A DNA stretch of 64,000 nucleotides, taken from NCBI GenBank assembly GCA_002722255.1, contig PBLD01000002.1, positions 32,972-96,971 on the forward strand, in the 5' to 3' direction. Made by a program: the position numbers and the translations under genes. The notes under the pieces were generated by a model, which saw only the letters and a program-made list of their open reading frames with translations, ran no database searches and was not told the origin of the DNA. The DNA comes from Winogradskyella sp. (GTDB taxonomy: Bacteria; Bacteroidota; Bacteroidia; Flavobacteriales; Flavobacteriaceae). Shown in pieces: positions 8,592 to 18,014 of this stretch. Positions within the stretch are counted from its first letter, which is position 1. Each line of letters begins with the position of its first letter.

Positions 8592-9447
8592 CAAAAAATT
8601 ATTTAATAACAATTGTTTGGGTTTTTAAAAATATACTAATGATTTGTAAAAGTCAGATAATATGTAACTTGAAAAAATAGTGACGTTTAGTATGAAAAAA
8701 TGGAATGGGGATCTTAGTATTCAATGTTGTTCATATTAATTGGAAGCCTTTATTTGAGCAAGCATTTCGATTTTATGTTTTAAAGAATCAAGATTTGTAT
8801 TCTTGATATTAGAAAGCCTATAAAAATTAAAAAGTTACTTTTTGCATCGAAAAGTTAATGGTAACTTTTGTTTAAAGTTCATTTAACTGATTAAATTTAT
8901 TGATTTCTTGTAATAATTGGTTCGATATTTTTTCTGTACGCTCTACTAAATGCAAGTTGCACGAAAATCAATGGTTTAGTTTTACTCTAAACCGTTTTTT
9001 TATACAAATTATTTATCCATGTTTCCCTAGGGTGTTAGATCGAAGACATTCAAAAGATTAAATACAACTCTCATAGTCAAAAGTCTTCGATTAGCATGGA
9101 GGCCTTTTAAAACTCAGTACGTTTATTTCTCATATCTTAATCTAGACTGAGGCAAGCTTTATCGTATAAAGAGTGTTTATGGTAAAATCAATTAAGGACT
9201 ACATCTTTTATCTACACAAGGATCGTCTTTTAAAACAGCTAAAAGAGCAGATGGTTCATTTCAATATAATATAAAACGGTATACTTAAAAAGCAAGAATA
9301 ATTTGGATTGACAAGCAACGGATATTTTTGTTTAATAAAATATGTAATTTGTTTTTTATAAATAGCTTATTTAAGACCACTTAATTTAAAGGGTATGCGG
9401 TTTAATGAAAACACTCGTATTTGGCTAAATCCTGATTGAAAATCATT
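8592..9447. other. Non-coding stretch with hairpins between tetR and the transglutaminase-like gene
   Basis: I find no convincing gene in these 850 bases. They hold an imperfect hairpin AAAAGTTAC/GTAACTTTT (8830-8838 with 8861-8869), a terminator-like hairpin at 8973-9000, and a 9-base inverted repeat ATCGAAGAC/GTCTTCGAT (9039-9047 with 9083-9091). Short open stretches between stops around 9050-9280 hint at an eroded gene but cannot be identified. A + strand terminator with no gene upstream leaves open a short transcript. Confidence 0.4.
8973..9000 (+). terminator. Intrinsic terminator-like hairpin without an upstream gene
   Basis: GGTTTAG/CTAAACC (8973-8979 with 8987-8993) with a 7-base loop, followed by G and a run of seven or more T on the plus strand. 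No plus-strand gene precedes it within the non-coding stretch. Confidence 0.5.
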
Positions 9448-10080
9448 TTAGATTATGATATGATCCCGACCTTTAAATTTATCATATAAACTTGGATAAT
9501 TTAATTTAAACGTTTCCTTTATAAAATCGAAAGGCACATCTTCAAAATGACCATAATCTTCTATGTAGGTCATAAATTTATGGTCGTCTTTATTGTATTC
9601 TTGCATTACAGCGTCTTCGGTACCATTAAAATCTAAAACATCAACATTGTAAATGGTACAAAGTTCTTTATTAAATGCAGGTGAACATTTAACCCATTTA
9701 CCGTTATAAAATACATCTACCAACCCATGTGGTGCCAACTCATTAGTGCCAATCACTTTTTCTAAGCGTTCCGTAGCAATATGGTTAGATACTTTAGCTA
9801 AATGTAATCTTGCAGGAATATGAAATGCACGTAAACATGCGATGTATAGAATGGCTTTGTCAATACAATGTCCATCTGGCTTTTTTGCAATATTACTAGC
9901 TTTAAAATGTTCTTTAGTTAAACCAATATTAAAAGGTAAGTAACGCCAACCATCACGAACTTTTAGATATAATTGTTCTATAATATCTTGTGGAGAGGTT
10001 AAATGCTCTACGTCTTTTATTATCTTTTTAATAACAGGGTTATCGTAGTCGAAGTAATAGGTTTTTTGGATGTAATTCAT
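9448..10080 (-). CDS. Transglutaminase-like (papain-fold) protein
   Basis: A 210-residue cytoplasmic protein with the transglutaminase-like core. A catalytic Cys lies in DGHCIDKAILYIACLRA (about residue 72), followed by IPARLHLAKV. The His is in ELAPHGLVDVFYNGKWVKC (about 118). The usual Asp of the triad is replaced by SPAFN after the Trp strand, where typical members have a VDP-like segment, so the activity (protease or amidase) is uncertain. It stands alone between two non-coding stretches. A -7-like element TAAATTTG ends only a few bases before the ATG, suggesting a nearly leaderless mRNA. Confidence 0.75.
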   Translation of the reverse strand: MNYIQKTYYFDYDNPVIKKIIKDVEHLTSPQDIIEQLYLKVRDGWRYLPFNIGLTKEHFKASNIAKKPDGHCIDKAILYIACLRAFHIPARLHLAKVSNHIATERLEKVIGTNELAPHGLVDVFYNGKWVKCSPAFNKELCTIYNVDVLDFNGTEDAVMQEYNKDDHKFMTYIEDYGHFEDVPFDFIKETFKLNYPSLYDKFKGRDHIII

Positions 10081-10317
10081 ATTACAAATTTATAACATTT
10101 CAACTTTTGAAGTATTACCTGAGGATACAATATAAACCACAGCCTTTATAAAATACGGTAAATAAGATTCTCCTGAAGTATTATAATTTAAAATTTAAAA
10201 ATAGTTTTTAGTTTACTAAACGTGGTTCGCTCGCCTTCTTTAAAGCTTTTAATTAGATATAATCTCTTGTAATTAATATTTTTAAGCTAACGATTAGCTG
10301 CTTTTGGAGTTTGTTTA

Positions 10318-10443
10318 ATGTATGGACTTCAGCGTTTAAATAATTATAAAGTTAATACGTTTGCAGTAGGAGAAGTACTTAAAATATACTCAAAAAATCA
10401 GATGCTGATTTCACTTCACTTAATACAGCTATGTAAATTTTAG
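10318..10443 (+). CDS. Possible 41-residue small protein (uncertain)
   Basis: ATG preceded by GGAGTTTGTTTA, a plausible ribosome site, opens a 41-codon ORF (MYGLQRLNNYKVNTFAVGEV...). A strong intrinsic terminator follows about 50 bases after its stop on the same strand, which argues for a real short transcript. I recognise no family. It could equally be a small RNA or the remnant of a larger gene. Confidence 0.25.
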   Translation: MYGLQRLNNYKVNTFAVGEVLKIYSKNQMLISLHLIQLCKF

Positions 10444-10494
10444 ATATAAGATTTCAGGTAGGTTTAATCGTTAATAATTAAAACTATTGAGAAA

Positions 10495-10521
10495 GCCTCT
10501 TGAGTTATCAAGAGGTTTTTC
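10495..10521 (+). terminator. Intrinsic terminator
   Basis: CCTCTTGA-GTTA-TCAAGAGG (10496-10515), a perfect 8-base stem with a tetraloop, followed by five T on the plus strand. It terminates an unassigned plus-strand transcript. Confidence 0.7.
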
Positions 10522-10791
10522 TATTAACAATAATAGTCAGATTATAAATTTTATTAAGGATTTATAGTCATTATTGTATGTTGGGTTTTAAGCTTAGGAT
10601 TTACCATGCACTAAAGATGATAATTGCCTTGTGTTTTATGGCTAAACTTATGCATTACAACGAGATACATGTAGACTTTTATCTATGGTATCAAAAATTT
10701 TCGTATATTATAATAGGGATTAATTATTTGTTAGGGATCTGATTTCAGTTTTGATAATGTAGTTTCTATTGTTAACTTAATCATTCATGCT

Positions 10792-13164
10792 ATGAAAGGT
10801 CTTAAAAAAAATGAATTACCAAAAGCCGAGATTCATCTCGATAAAGGTGATTCTTACTTAGAGATATTTTACTCTAGTCCTGCAGCTAATGTTTTATCCG
10901 AATTTGATAGCGGTAAAATAATAGCAGTAAACGAATCTTGGGAAAATTTTGCTGGTTTTAAGCGTGATGAGGTTATTGGGAAAACAAGTGTAGAGCTTAA
11001 CATCGTAACCCAATCCTACTTAGAAGAATTATATACAAGTCTTAACGAATCGGATTTGCTAAAGTCTCATAAGATACAAATCCGACGAAAGTCTGGTGAA
11101 AAAGCCTTTGGTCTTGCCACATTTCAGTTGCTAGAACAAGATGGTAATTCTGTAATTCTTTCATCAATAGTAGACATAACTGACCTTGTAAAAACTAAGA
11201 GAGAGTTAAAATTAGTTACTAAATTTTCGGACTGTCTATTAGCTAGTGTTTATGAGGCTGTTTTTATTCTTGATAAATTTGGAACATGTGTAAGAGTCAA
11301 TAGAGCATTTACAAAATTAACGGGTTATACAGAAAATGATATTCTAGGTGAAAAAGCACCTTTTCCACACTGGCCACCAGAGGAGTACGAAAATATTCAA
11401 AATTACATATCAAATTACCTGAAAGGAAAATTTACTAGAGGTCAGTTAACTTTTAAAAGGGCCAATGGCGAACGTTTTGAGGTGCTTCTGACAACCACTG
11501 AAATATTAAATGAAAAAAATGAGTTAATGGGTTATGTTTCTACAGCCGTAGACATTTCGCAACAAATTAAGTTTCAAAATTCTTTGATTGAAAAGTCGCA
11601 TAAGGCTAATGAAAAAAAGAATTCGATTATAAACTTACTAAATCTTAAGGATAAAAATTTTGACGAATTTCTTAAAAATGTCACTTTAATTTCTTCAAAA
11701 GTATTAAAAGTACAACGTGTAAGCGTCTGGCGTTTCAACAAAGACTTAACTAAAATAGAATGTTTGGTCGTGTACCAAGCGGAGGGTGATAAGTTTTTGA
11801 ACCATGCAGAAATGAAAATAGATAATTACCCAAACTATTTTACTGAACTCTATAAAAATAAAATTGTAAAAGTTGATGACGTTGATAATAACAAAGCTAT
11901 AAATGAAGAGTTTAAGGAAAATTACTTAAACAAATATAATATTAAGTCTATGCTAGATGCCTACATTATAGGTATTAATGAGCCATTTGGTGTACTTTGT
12001 TTTGAAGAAGTTGGTAATGTAAGGATATGGACATCAGAAGAGGAGCAATTTGTAACCACAATTGCAAGTGTAATTTCTCTTGCGCTAGAAAACTCAAAAC
12101 GCAAAAAAATTCAAAATGAGCTAGAGCGCACAAACAAGAAATTAAAATCTACCATTTCAGAATTAAATGAGCTAAAAAAAGGATTAGAGCAGCAAAATAC
12201 TTACCTAAGGGAAGAGATAGATTTAGTGTTTAATTATGAAGATATGGTGTATGGTAGTGCATTATTTAGTAATGTACTAACTGATGTAGAACGAGTAGCT
12301 AATACTAACGCTACAGTTTTGCTTTGTGGAGAAACAGGAACCGGAAAAGAGCTTGTTGCAAGAGCCATACATAATATTAGTGATAGGGCAGATAAACCAT
12401 TAATAAAAGTAAATTGCGCTGCCATACCAAAGGAATTAATAGAAAGTGAGTTGTTTGGGCATAAAAAGGGATCTTTTACAGGAGCTTTTAGTGATAAAGA
12501 AGGTAAGTTTCAACTCGCAGATGGTGGTACTTTATTTTTAGACGAAATTGGAGAACTACCAATAGATATGCAACCAAAATTACTAAGAGCAATACAAGAG
12601 TTTGAAATTGAGCCGATAGGTAGTTCTGAAGTAAAGAAAGTAGATATTAGAATAATTGCAGCAACCAACAGAGACCTGCAAAAGGAAGTAGAAGACAACA
12701 GATTTAGACAAGATTTATATTACAGACTCCATGTATTCCCTGTTAATATTCCACCATTGCGAGATCGACCAGAAGATATTCCAATTTTAATAGAGCATTT
12801 TGTCAACAAATTTTGCAAAAAATATGGTAAAAATATAGAGCTAATATCTCAAGAAACCAGGCAAGCCTTATACAACTACGAATGGCCAGGTAATATTAGA
12901 GAACTAGAAAATCTTATAGAGCGTGCAGTAATTTTAAGCAATGATAATTCATTGTACGTACCAGGATTTATAAAAGGTGAGGACGAAACACCAATTGATT
13001 TAACGGTTCTTAGTCTTAATGAAGTTCAAAAAATGCATATAAAACAAACCTTAGATAAGTTTAAATGGAAAATAGATGGGGCTAATGGTGCAGCACAAGC
13101 TTTAGATATAAAACCTAGTACACTTAGAGATAGAATGAAAAAATTAGGAATTGCAAAAGTCTAG
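10792..13164 (+). CDS. PAS-PAS-GAF sigma-54-dependent transcriptional activator (enhancer-binding protein)
   Basis: The 790-residue protein has two PAS domains (about 20-135 and 140-260), a GAF domain (about 285-440), a short coiled coil, a AAA+ domain (about 485-725) and a C-terminal Fis-type HTH (about 745-790). The AAA+ domain carries Walker A GETGTGKE (about 512), the sigma-54 contact loop GSFTGA (about 560; usually GAFTGA) and Walker B TLFLDEIGELP. Such proteins remodel sigma-54 RNA polymerase after sensing a signal. The next operon has a sigma-54-like promoter and two upstream palindromes, and is the likely target. The sensed signal is unknown; haem, flavin or nitrogen-oxide ligands of PAS or GAF are possible. 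Confidence 0.9.
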   Translation: MKGLKKNELPKAEIHLDKGDSYLEIFYSSPAANVLSEFDSGKIIAVNESWENFAGFKRDEVIGKTSVELNIVTQSYLEELYTSLNESDLLKSHKIQIRRKSGEKAFGLATFQLLEQDGNSVILSSIVDITDLVKTKRELKLVTKFSDCLLASVYEAVFILDKFGTCVRVNRAFTKLTGYTENDILGEKAPFPHWPPEEYENIQNYISNYLKGKFTRGQLTFKRANGERFEVLLTTTEILNEKNELMGYVSTAVDISQQIKFQNSLIEKSHKANEKKNSIINLLNLKDKNFDEFLKNVTLISSKVLKVQRVSVWRFNKDLTKIECLVVYQAEGDKFLNHAEMKIDNYPNYFTELYKNKIVKVDDVDNNKAINEEFKENYLNKYNIKSMLDAYIIGINEPFGVLCFEEVGNVRIWTSEEEQFVTTIASVISLALENSKRKKIQNELERTNKKLKSTISELNELKKGLEQQNTYLREEIDLVFNYEDMVYGSALFSNVLTDVERVANTNATVLLCGETGTGKELVARAIHNISDRADKPLIKVNCAAIPKELIESELFGHKKGSFTGAFSDKEGKFQLADGGTLFLDEIGELPIDMQPKLLRAIQEFEIEPIGSSEVKKVDIRIIAATNRDLQKEVEDNRFRQDLYYRLHVFPVNIPPLRDRPEDIPILIEHFVNKFCKKYGKNIELISQETRQALYNYEWPGNIRELENLIERAVILSNDNSLYVPGFIKGEDETPIDLTVLSLNEVQKMHIKQTLDKFKWKIDGANGAAQALDIKPSTLRDRMKKLGIAKV

Positions 13165-13220
13165 TCACGGAATTCCGTGATAATTAGTTTTTTAAATATA
13201 AAGGCTCACGATATATCGTG
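13165..13220 (+). promoter_or_regulatory. Two palindromes: candidate enhancer (UAS) for the sigma-54 activator
   Basis: TCACGGAATTCCGTGA (13165-13180) and CACGATATATCGTG (13207-13220) are both perfect palindromes sharing CACG-N6-CGTG. Their centres are 41 bases apart, close to four helical turns, and lie about 152 and 111 bases upstream of the start predicted from the -24/-12 site at 13299. That is the normal placement for paired enhancer-binding-protein sites. The second one is followed by GGCTTTTAT and could double as the terminator of the activator gene. Confidence 0.5.
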
Positions 13221-13298
13221 GGCTTTTATATTTGCTCTAAAATCATAAGTATCTTAAAATCAATTAATTAAATCTTTTTTTTGTTAAAAAATCTGTAA

Positions 13299-13314
13299 TG
13301 GCACACTATTGGTA
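13299..13314 (+). promoter_or_regulatory. Candidate sigma-54 (-24/-12) promoter
   Basis: TGGCACACTATTGGTA fits the sigma-54 consensus TGGCAC-N5-TTGCW in the whole -24 block and in T, G and the final A of the -12 block; the -12 C is T here and the second T is G. Transcription would begin near 13325, 16 bases before the ATG at 13341. Confidence 0.5.
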
Positions 13315-13340
13315 ATATAGGTTTCAAACTTAAATGAACC

Positions 13341-13751
13341 ATGCCCCAAAAAATTTCATATGAGTTCGATACTGTAAGATTATGGTCAGAAAGAGGTATT
13401 CTGTTTTGCCAATTCTTAGGTGGCAATATTAATCATCAGCTTATCGAAAAAGATGTACACCAGTATTTAGAAATAATAGGTCAACTGGCAAAAGGAGAAT
13501 GTATGCCGTTGTTAGTAGATCTAAGAGATGTTGTAGGCTCATTTTCTATAGATGCAGCAAAAATACTAATCAATAATAAGTCATATCAAAAAAATATTTT
13601 ATGCGAAGCTTTTGTAACTAATAAAATCAATAACAAGCTATTAGTTCTATCGTACAAAAGAATTTATGAACCAGACAAGCAGTATAGGATTTTTAACACC
13701 TTCAAAGAAGCTTTAGAATATTGCGAGGCAGAAAAGAACGTAAAAATATGA
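13341..13751 (+). CDS. STAS-like / DUF7793-type small protein
   Basis: This 136-residue soluble protein alternates strands and helices. It has the segment MPLLVDLRDVVGSFSIDAAKIL (about 54-75), which resembles the VDLR-type core of STAS-like proteins that I associate with the DUF7793 family of Flavobacteriia. These are often encoded next to sensor kinases. It is the first gene behind the candidate sigma-54 promoter, and its stop overlaps the kinase start (ATGA), so the two are translationally coupled. It may be a partner or antagonist of the kinase, but no function is shown. Confidence 0.6.
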   Translation: MPQKISYEFDTVRLWSERGILFCQFLGGNINHQLIEKDVHQYLEIIGQLAKGECMPLLVDLRDVVGSFSIDAAKILINNKSYQKNILCEAFVTNKINNKLLVLSYKRIYEPDKQYRIFNTFKEALEYCEAEKNVKI

Positions 13752-15607
13752 GAGCTCAAAAACTTGAAAGAATAAAAATTGAAGATTACAGTCTGGAGAT
13801 TTTGAATGTGTTAGAGTCTCAACAGACAATTTCAATCATTGACAGTATAGGACGTTTAATTTATGTTAATGATAATTTTTGCAATCTAGTTGAAAAACCT
13901 AAAAAACAATTAATAGGAGAAGCTAATGATATCCTAAAATCTCACTTAGTTGCAGATAAAGTATACAAATCCTTATGGTCTGCAATTAATAAAGGTAAAT
14001 CTTGGCAAGGTGTTTTATATTATAAATTGAATGGACTTAAAGATTTTTGGTTAGAGACAGCTTTATATCCTATAAATTCTAATCAAGGCTGTCAAAAATT
14101 TTTAGTAACATATAAAGATGTTACTGCTTACAATAAATTTCAGAACAGTTTTGATAAGGTTTTTAGTACTGAAAATTCGTCTTTAAAAAATATTGATGAC
14201 TTAATATTATCAGTTAATAATAGAGCCAAAATAATAAGAGCCACTGATAAGGAGCTCACTAGAGATTATGACGAAGTAGTAGGTTTTTATATCTATGATT
14301 TTATTCCTAAAGATTATCACAAAGCCGTTAGGTCTAAGATAAAGGAAGTTTTTGTAGATAAAATTTCTAATGATTTTCAGTTTGAAAATAACCCAGATAA
14401 AGATGCAAACGAGCTTTATGTTTCAAGAATTAATCCAGTTCTTGATAAGTATGGAGATGTGTCTTATGCAAATATTACTACAGAACATAAAACAAAAAAT
14501 TTAAAAATATTAAAACAACTACAAGATATTGAGACCAAATATAAATCGGTTTTAAAATCTTGCGATTTTGGTATTATAGTAATTACGGATAGTCATGGTA
14601 TTATTAAGGAGTGGAATAAAGGGGCTAAGTTAGCTTTTGGTTACACAGAAAAAGAAGTTATAGGTAAATCTTTAAAAATGCTAATAGCAAAAGACTATCT
14701 AGATGATGGTATAGCCGAACTTCTAAAAATTAAGAATGCCTCTACATCTAACAAAAAAGGTGAAACAACAGAATTAGTGGTTCAGAAAAAAGACGGAAAA
14801 CAGTTTCCGGTAGAGCTAGCCATCCACAATTGGTATTGTGGTAAGGAACGATACTTTTCTGCAGTAATGATTGATGTTACAAAGCGTAAAAACTTAGAAA
14901 AACGATTACAGGAAAAGTCTAAAGATTTAGAGCTGTTTTTATATCGATCTGCTCACGACTTAAAAGCACCAATAACATCAGCAGAAGGTCTGATAGAACT
15001 TATAAAATTAGAAAATATAGATTCTGATACCAAACAGCTGGTAGAGATGTTAAGCACTACATTAAGCCAAGGAAAACTGCTGTTTGATAATCTTGCATTC
15101 GCTTCTTCAATTTCTCAAAAGAAGGGTGAGCTTAATATCATCAATTTTGAAAAAGAAGTACATAAAACCCTAGAGTCATTAAGTGGTTTAGATGGTTATG
15201 GAGATATAGATTTTAATGTTAGTATAAATCAAACAAAAAGATTTTTAACAAATAGAGAATTACTGTGTTCAATATTCCAAAATCTAATTCAGAATGCCAT
15301 TATATATAGCAAGCCATTAAGTGCACAATTTAAACCCAAAGTTAGTATTGATATTCAACAGTTATCTAATAAGATGCAGATAGTGATATCGGATAATGGC
15401 ATGGGAATAAGTGATGAGAATAAAGATAAAATTTTTGACATCTATTACAGAGCCAGTAATGAAGGAAAACAAGGTACAGGTTTAGGGCTTTACATTGTAA
15501 AGTGCATTGTCGAAGATTTAAACGGATCCATTTCGGTAGATACCAAATTAGGATCTGGTACCACATTTAAAATATTAGTCCCAAATCAAATAAATAACAC
15601 AAAATGA
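13748..15607 (+). CDS. PAS-domain sensor histidine kinase
   Basis: The start at 13748 is chosen because it overlaps the previous stop (ATGA); a start at 13721 would add nine residues. The 619-residue protein has no membrane helix. It carries PAS-like domains at about 20-125, 135-245 and 260-385, a HisKA segment with the phospho-acceptor in YRSAHDLKAPI (His near 402), and an HATPase domain (NLIQNAI N-box, SDNGMGI, GTGLGLYIV G-boxes). It is a cytoplasmic sensor whose partner is the receiver-only gene that overlaps its stop. Output beyond that receiver is unknown. Confidence 0.9.
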   Translation: MRAQKLERIKIEDYSLEILNVLESQQTISIIDSIGRLIYVNDNFCNLVEKPKKQLIGEANDILKSHLVADKVYKSLWSAINKGKSWQGVLYYKLNGLKDFWLETALYPINSNQGCQKFLVTYKDVTAYNKFQNSFDKVFSTENSSLKNIDDLILSVNNRAKIIRATDKELTRDYDEVVGFYIYDFIPKDYHKAVRSKIKEVFVDKISNDFQFENNPDKDANELYVSRINPVLDKYGDVSYANITTEHKTKNLKILKQLQDIETKYKSVLKSCDFGIIVITDSHGIIKEWNKGAKLAFGYTEKEVIGKSLKMLIAKDYLDDGIAELLKIKNASTSNKKGETTELVVQKKDGKQFPVELAIHNWYCGKERYFSAVMIDVTKRKNLEKRLQEKSKDLELFLYRSAHDLKAPITSAEGLIELIKLENIDSDTKQLVEMLSTTLSQGKLLFDNLAFASSISQKKGELNIINFEKEVHKTLESLSGLDGYGDIDFNVSINQTKRFLTNRELLCSIFQNLIQNAIIYSKPLSAQFKPKVSIDIQQLSNKMQIVISDNGMGISDENKDKIFDIYYRASNEGKQGTGLGLYIVKCIVEDLNGSISVDTKLGSGTTFKILVPNQINNTK

Positions 15608-16032
15608 TTAAAAATGTAATGATTGTTGACGATAATAAGGTTGACTTATTTGTCACAAAAAAGATTATTGAGAAATGTAATCCAGAGATCAAAACAAGGA
15701 ATTTTACTAGTGGAGGATCTGCATTATACTTTCTTAAGTTATGCCAGAACAATGGAGAATCCGAAATACTGGACATTCCAGATTTAATTCTGGTAGATAT
15801 TAACATGCCCCAAATGGATGGATTTCAATTTTTAGAAAACCTAAAAAAACTAAAACTTGTTAAGAAATCTAAAGTCTACATGCTTACCTCTTCGCTTTAT
15901 TCAGAAGATATATCTAGAGCTACTAATGATTCTTTTTGTTCAGGCTATCTATGTAAACCATTTACAGTAGAAAAATTCGCCAGTCTTTTAGAAGAGCATT
16001 TAAACACTAAGCAATATAAAAAAACCTCTTAA
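15604..16032 (+). CDS. Single-domain response regulator (receiver only)
   Basis: A 142-residue CheY-like receiver with the acidic pair VDDN (residues 9-10), the phospho-acceptor Asp65 in LILVDINMPQMDGF, Thr/Ser in MLTSS and the conserved Lys in CKPF. It has no output domain. The ATG overlaps the kinase stop (ATGA), so kinase and receiver are made together. It probably relays phosphate to another protein, possibly the sigma-54 activator's pathway or a phosphotransferase elsewhere. A weak AAAACCT/AGGTTTT hairpin (16021-16040) overlaps its stop codon and may partly terminate or process the transcript. Confidence 0.88.
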   Translation: MIKNVMIVDDNKVDLFVTKKIIEKCNPEIKTRNFTSGGSALYFLKLCQNNGESEILDIPDLILVDINMPQMDGFQFLENLKKLKLVKKSKVYMLTSSLYSEDISRATNDSFCSGYLCKPFTVEKFASLLEEHLNTKQYKKTS

Positions 16033-16065
16033 TAGGTTTTATTAACTCATTAAAGCTTTACAGTT

Positions 16066-18012
16066 ATGAATAAAAAATCTACTATAATAATTACTTTGAT
16101 ATTGTTATTGCAATGGCAATTACAATCTCAGATTAGTAATCAAGGCGACCTAAAAATTGTAAGTAATACCGATGTGTATTTTGCTAACAACTATGAAAAC
16201 TCAGGAAATCACAATTGTGATGGCAACCTTTATCTAAATGCTAATTTTGTAAATGATGGTACTACCAGTTCTAACAGCGGAACAACGTATTTTAAGAACA
16301 GTGTTGACGATCTTTTAGGAATTACGGGAACAACAAATCAAATTAATTTTTACAATCTTGAAGTTGATTTGAGTTCTATTACAGCAAAGGGCCTTTCTAT
16401 AGACCAGAATATTGAGCTGTATTTAGAAAATTCTCTGCATATAAAAAATGGAGATCTAAGATTAATTGGCGAATCTCAATTAATACAAGCACATTCTGGT
16501 ATTAATACAAATACAATAGGTAACGGTAAGTTACTTAAAGATCAGCAAGGAGAAAATTCTGTATATAAATATAATTATTGGTCTTCACCAGTAAATCGTA
16601 CAGGTGTTTATACTATTTCAACCTGTTTGTTTGATGGTACCGACTCAGGTGTTAATCCTTTCTCTCCTCAGTCAATTAGTTATAATACAGGCGCACCATA
16701 TAACGGTGTACCGTCTGTAACTGATGGAGGTGGTAACGTTACCACACCTCTAACAATTAATAAAGATTGGCTTTATACTTATGCTATGGGTAATGGAACT
16801 TATGCCGATTGGTTATCTATAGATGAAAACACTTCTTTAAATCCAGGACAAGGTTTTACGATGAAAGGTACAGGGACATTATCTCCAGATCAAAATTATG
16901 TTTTTTATGGTGATGCTAATAATGGTGATTACAACTTTAGTATCAATGGTGGTGAGAGTGCACTATTAGGCAATCCGTATCCATCGGCATTAGATGCTGA
17001 GCAATTTTTGCTTGATAATGTAGCTGTAGTTAATGCTCTTTACTTTTGGGTCGATGGAGGTTCTACCTCTCATTATCTAACAGATTATTTAGGTGGCTAT
17101 GCTACAAGGAATTTAACAGGAGGTGTGCCACCTTCAGTAGCCTCTCCATTAATTGATGGAGTAGGTAGTTCAGGCGCTGTTACAGCACCATCAAGATATG
17201 TGTCTGTTGGGCAAGGATTCTTTGTTGAAGCCACTGTTACTGGTAATGTTCAATTTAACAATGGTCAAAGAAGTTTTAAAACAGAAGGAGCTTCGGAGAC
17301 TACATTTTATCGAGATGCAAATAGTTCTGCAAGTGCCAATAAGTACTTAAGAGTTGGGTATGAAGATCCAGAAGGGTTTCATAGACAGATTTTGTTAGGG
17401 TTTTTACCAAATACTAATGCAGATTTAAACTATAACATTGGCTATGATGCTAAAATAAACGGGTTAAGAGATGATGATATGTTTTTTGTAATCGAAGAAG
17501 ATATTAGTTCGCCTTATGCTATACAAGGAGTTGGAGACTTTGATGAAGATATGGAGTTTGATCTTGCTTTAAAGATATCAGAATCTGGTACTCATACCGT
17601 AATGTTAGATGAATTAGAAAATTTTGATCATCCTGTTTTCTTAAGAGATAATTATAGCAATACCGAAGTGGATCTAACACTTTCTGACTACCAAATTAAC
17701 TTACAACCAGGTAATTACTTTGATAGGTATACTTTAGCATTTACACCATTATCTACATTAAGCACGGAGCAAAACGAATTGTACGAGCCCAAAGTATATT
17801 ACAATGGAGTTGATGCAATAGAAATATATAATCATCAAAGAGCTAATATAGACAAGATAGAGGTCTATAACGCAATAGGACAACTCGTTTTAACCAAAGA
17901 AAATACTAACAACGAAAGACTTCAAATACCATTTACAGGAAATACTGGAGTTTACATAGTTGTACTTAAAATAAATAACACCGAAAAATCTACCAAAATC
18001 TTAATTTATTAA
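16066..18012 (+). CDS. Secreted surface protein with T9SS type A sorting domain
   Basis: A 648-residue protein with a signal peptide (ILLLQWQLQSQ), a long Ser/Thr/Asn/Gly-rich beta-structured body with motifs such as YWSSPV and GQGFFVEATVTG that are common in flavobacterial surface proteins, and a C-terminal type IX sorting domain of about 80 residues (IEVYNAIGQLVLTKEN ... YIVVLKINNTEKSTKILIY). T9SS would carry it across the outer membrane and attach or release it. It follows the receiver gene by 33 bases and precedes another exported protein by two bases. Confidence 0.83.
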   Translation: MNKKSTIIITLILLLQWQLQSQISNQGDLKIVSNTDVYFANNYENSGNHNCDGNLYLNANFVNDGTTSSNSGTTYFKNSVDDLLGITGTTNQINFYNLEVDLSSITAKGLSIDQNIELYLENSLHIKNGDLRLIGESQLIQAHSGINTNTIGNGKLLKDQQGENSVYKYNYWSSPVNRTGVYTISTCLFDGTDSGVNPFSPQSISYNTGAPYNGVPSVTDGGGNVTTPLTINKDWLYTYAMGNGTYADWLSIDENTSLNPGQGFTMKGTGTLSPDQNYVFYGDANNGDYNFSINGGESALLGNPYPSALDAEQFLLDNVAVVNALYFWVDGGSTSHYLTDYLGGYATRNLTGGVPPSVASPLIDGVGSSGAVTAPSRYVSVGQGFFVEATVTGNVQFNNGQRSFKTEGASETTFYRDANSSASANKYLRVGYEDPEGFHRQILLGFLPNTNADLNYNIGYDAKINGLRDDDMFFVIEEDISSPYAIQGVGDFDEDMEFDLALKISESGTHTVMLDELENFDHPVFLRDNYSNTEVDLTLSDYQINLQPGNYFDRYTLAFTPLSTLSTEQNELYEPKVYYNGVDAIEIYNHQRANIDKIEVYNAIGQLVLTKENTNNERLQIPFTGNTGVYIVVLKINNTEKSTKILIY

Positions 18013-18014
18013 TT

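Larger units (their letters stand above)
10081..10791. other. Non-coding stretch upstream of the sigma-54 activator
   Basis: About 710 bases with no recognised gene. The only structured part is the terminator at 10495-10520 on the plus strand, preceded by a possible 41-codon ORF (10318-10443). The rest is AT-rich sequence that should contain the promoter of the activator gene at 10792; I see no dyad of the Crp/Fnr type there. Confidence 0.45.

Noticed and set aside
8628-8660. ATGAT ... GTCAG upstream of tetR as a Crp/Fnr box
   Set aside because: The gap between the halves is about eight bases, and the tetR promoter has its -7 element at an unrelated distance.
9050-9300. Open fragments reading WRPFKTQYVYFSYLNLD and further short stretches, vaguely like the C-terminal part of type ISP restriction enzymes
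   Set aside because: Several stops, no start, and similarity only over a few residues from memory. It may be an eroded gene, but the identity is not supportable.
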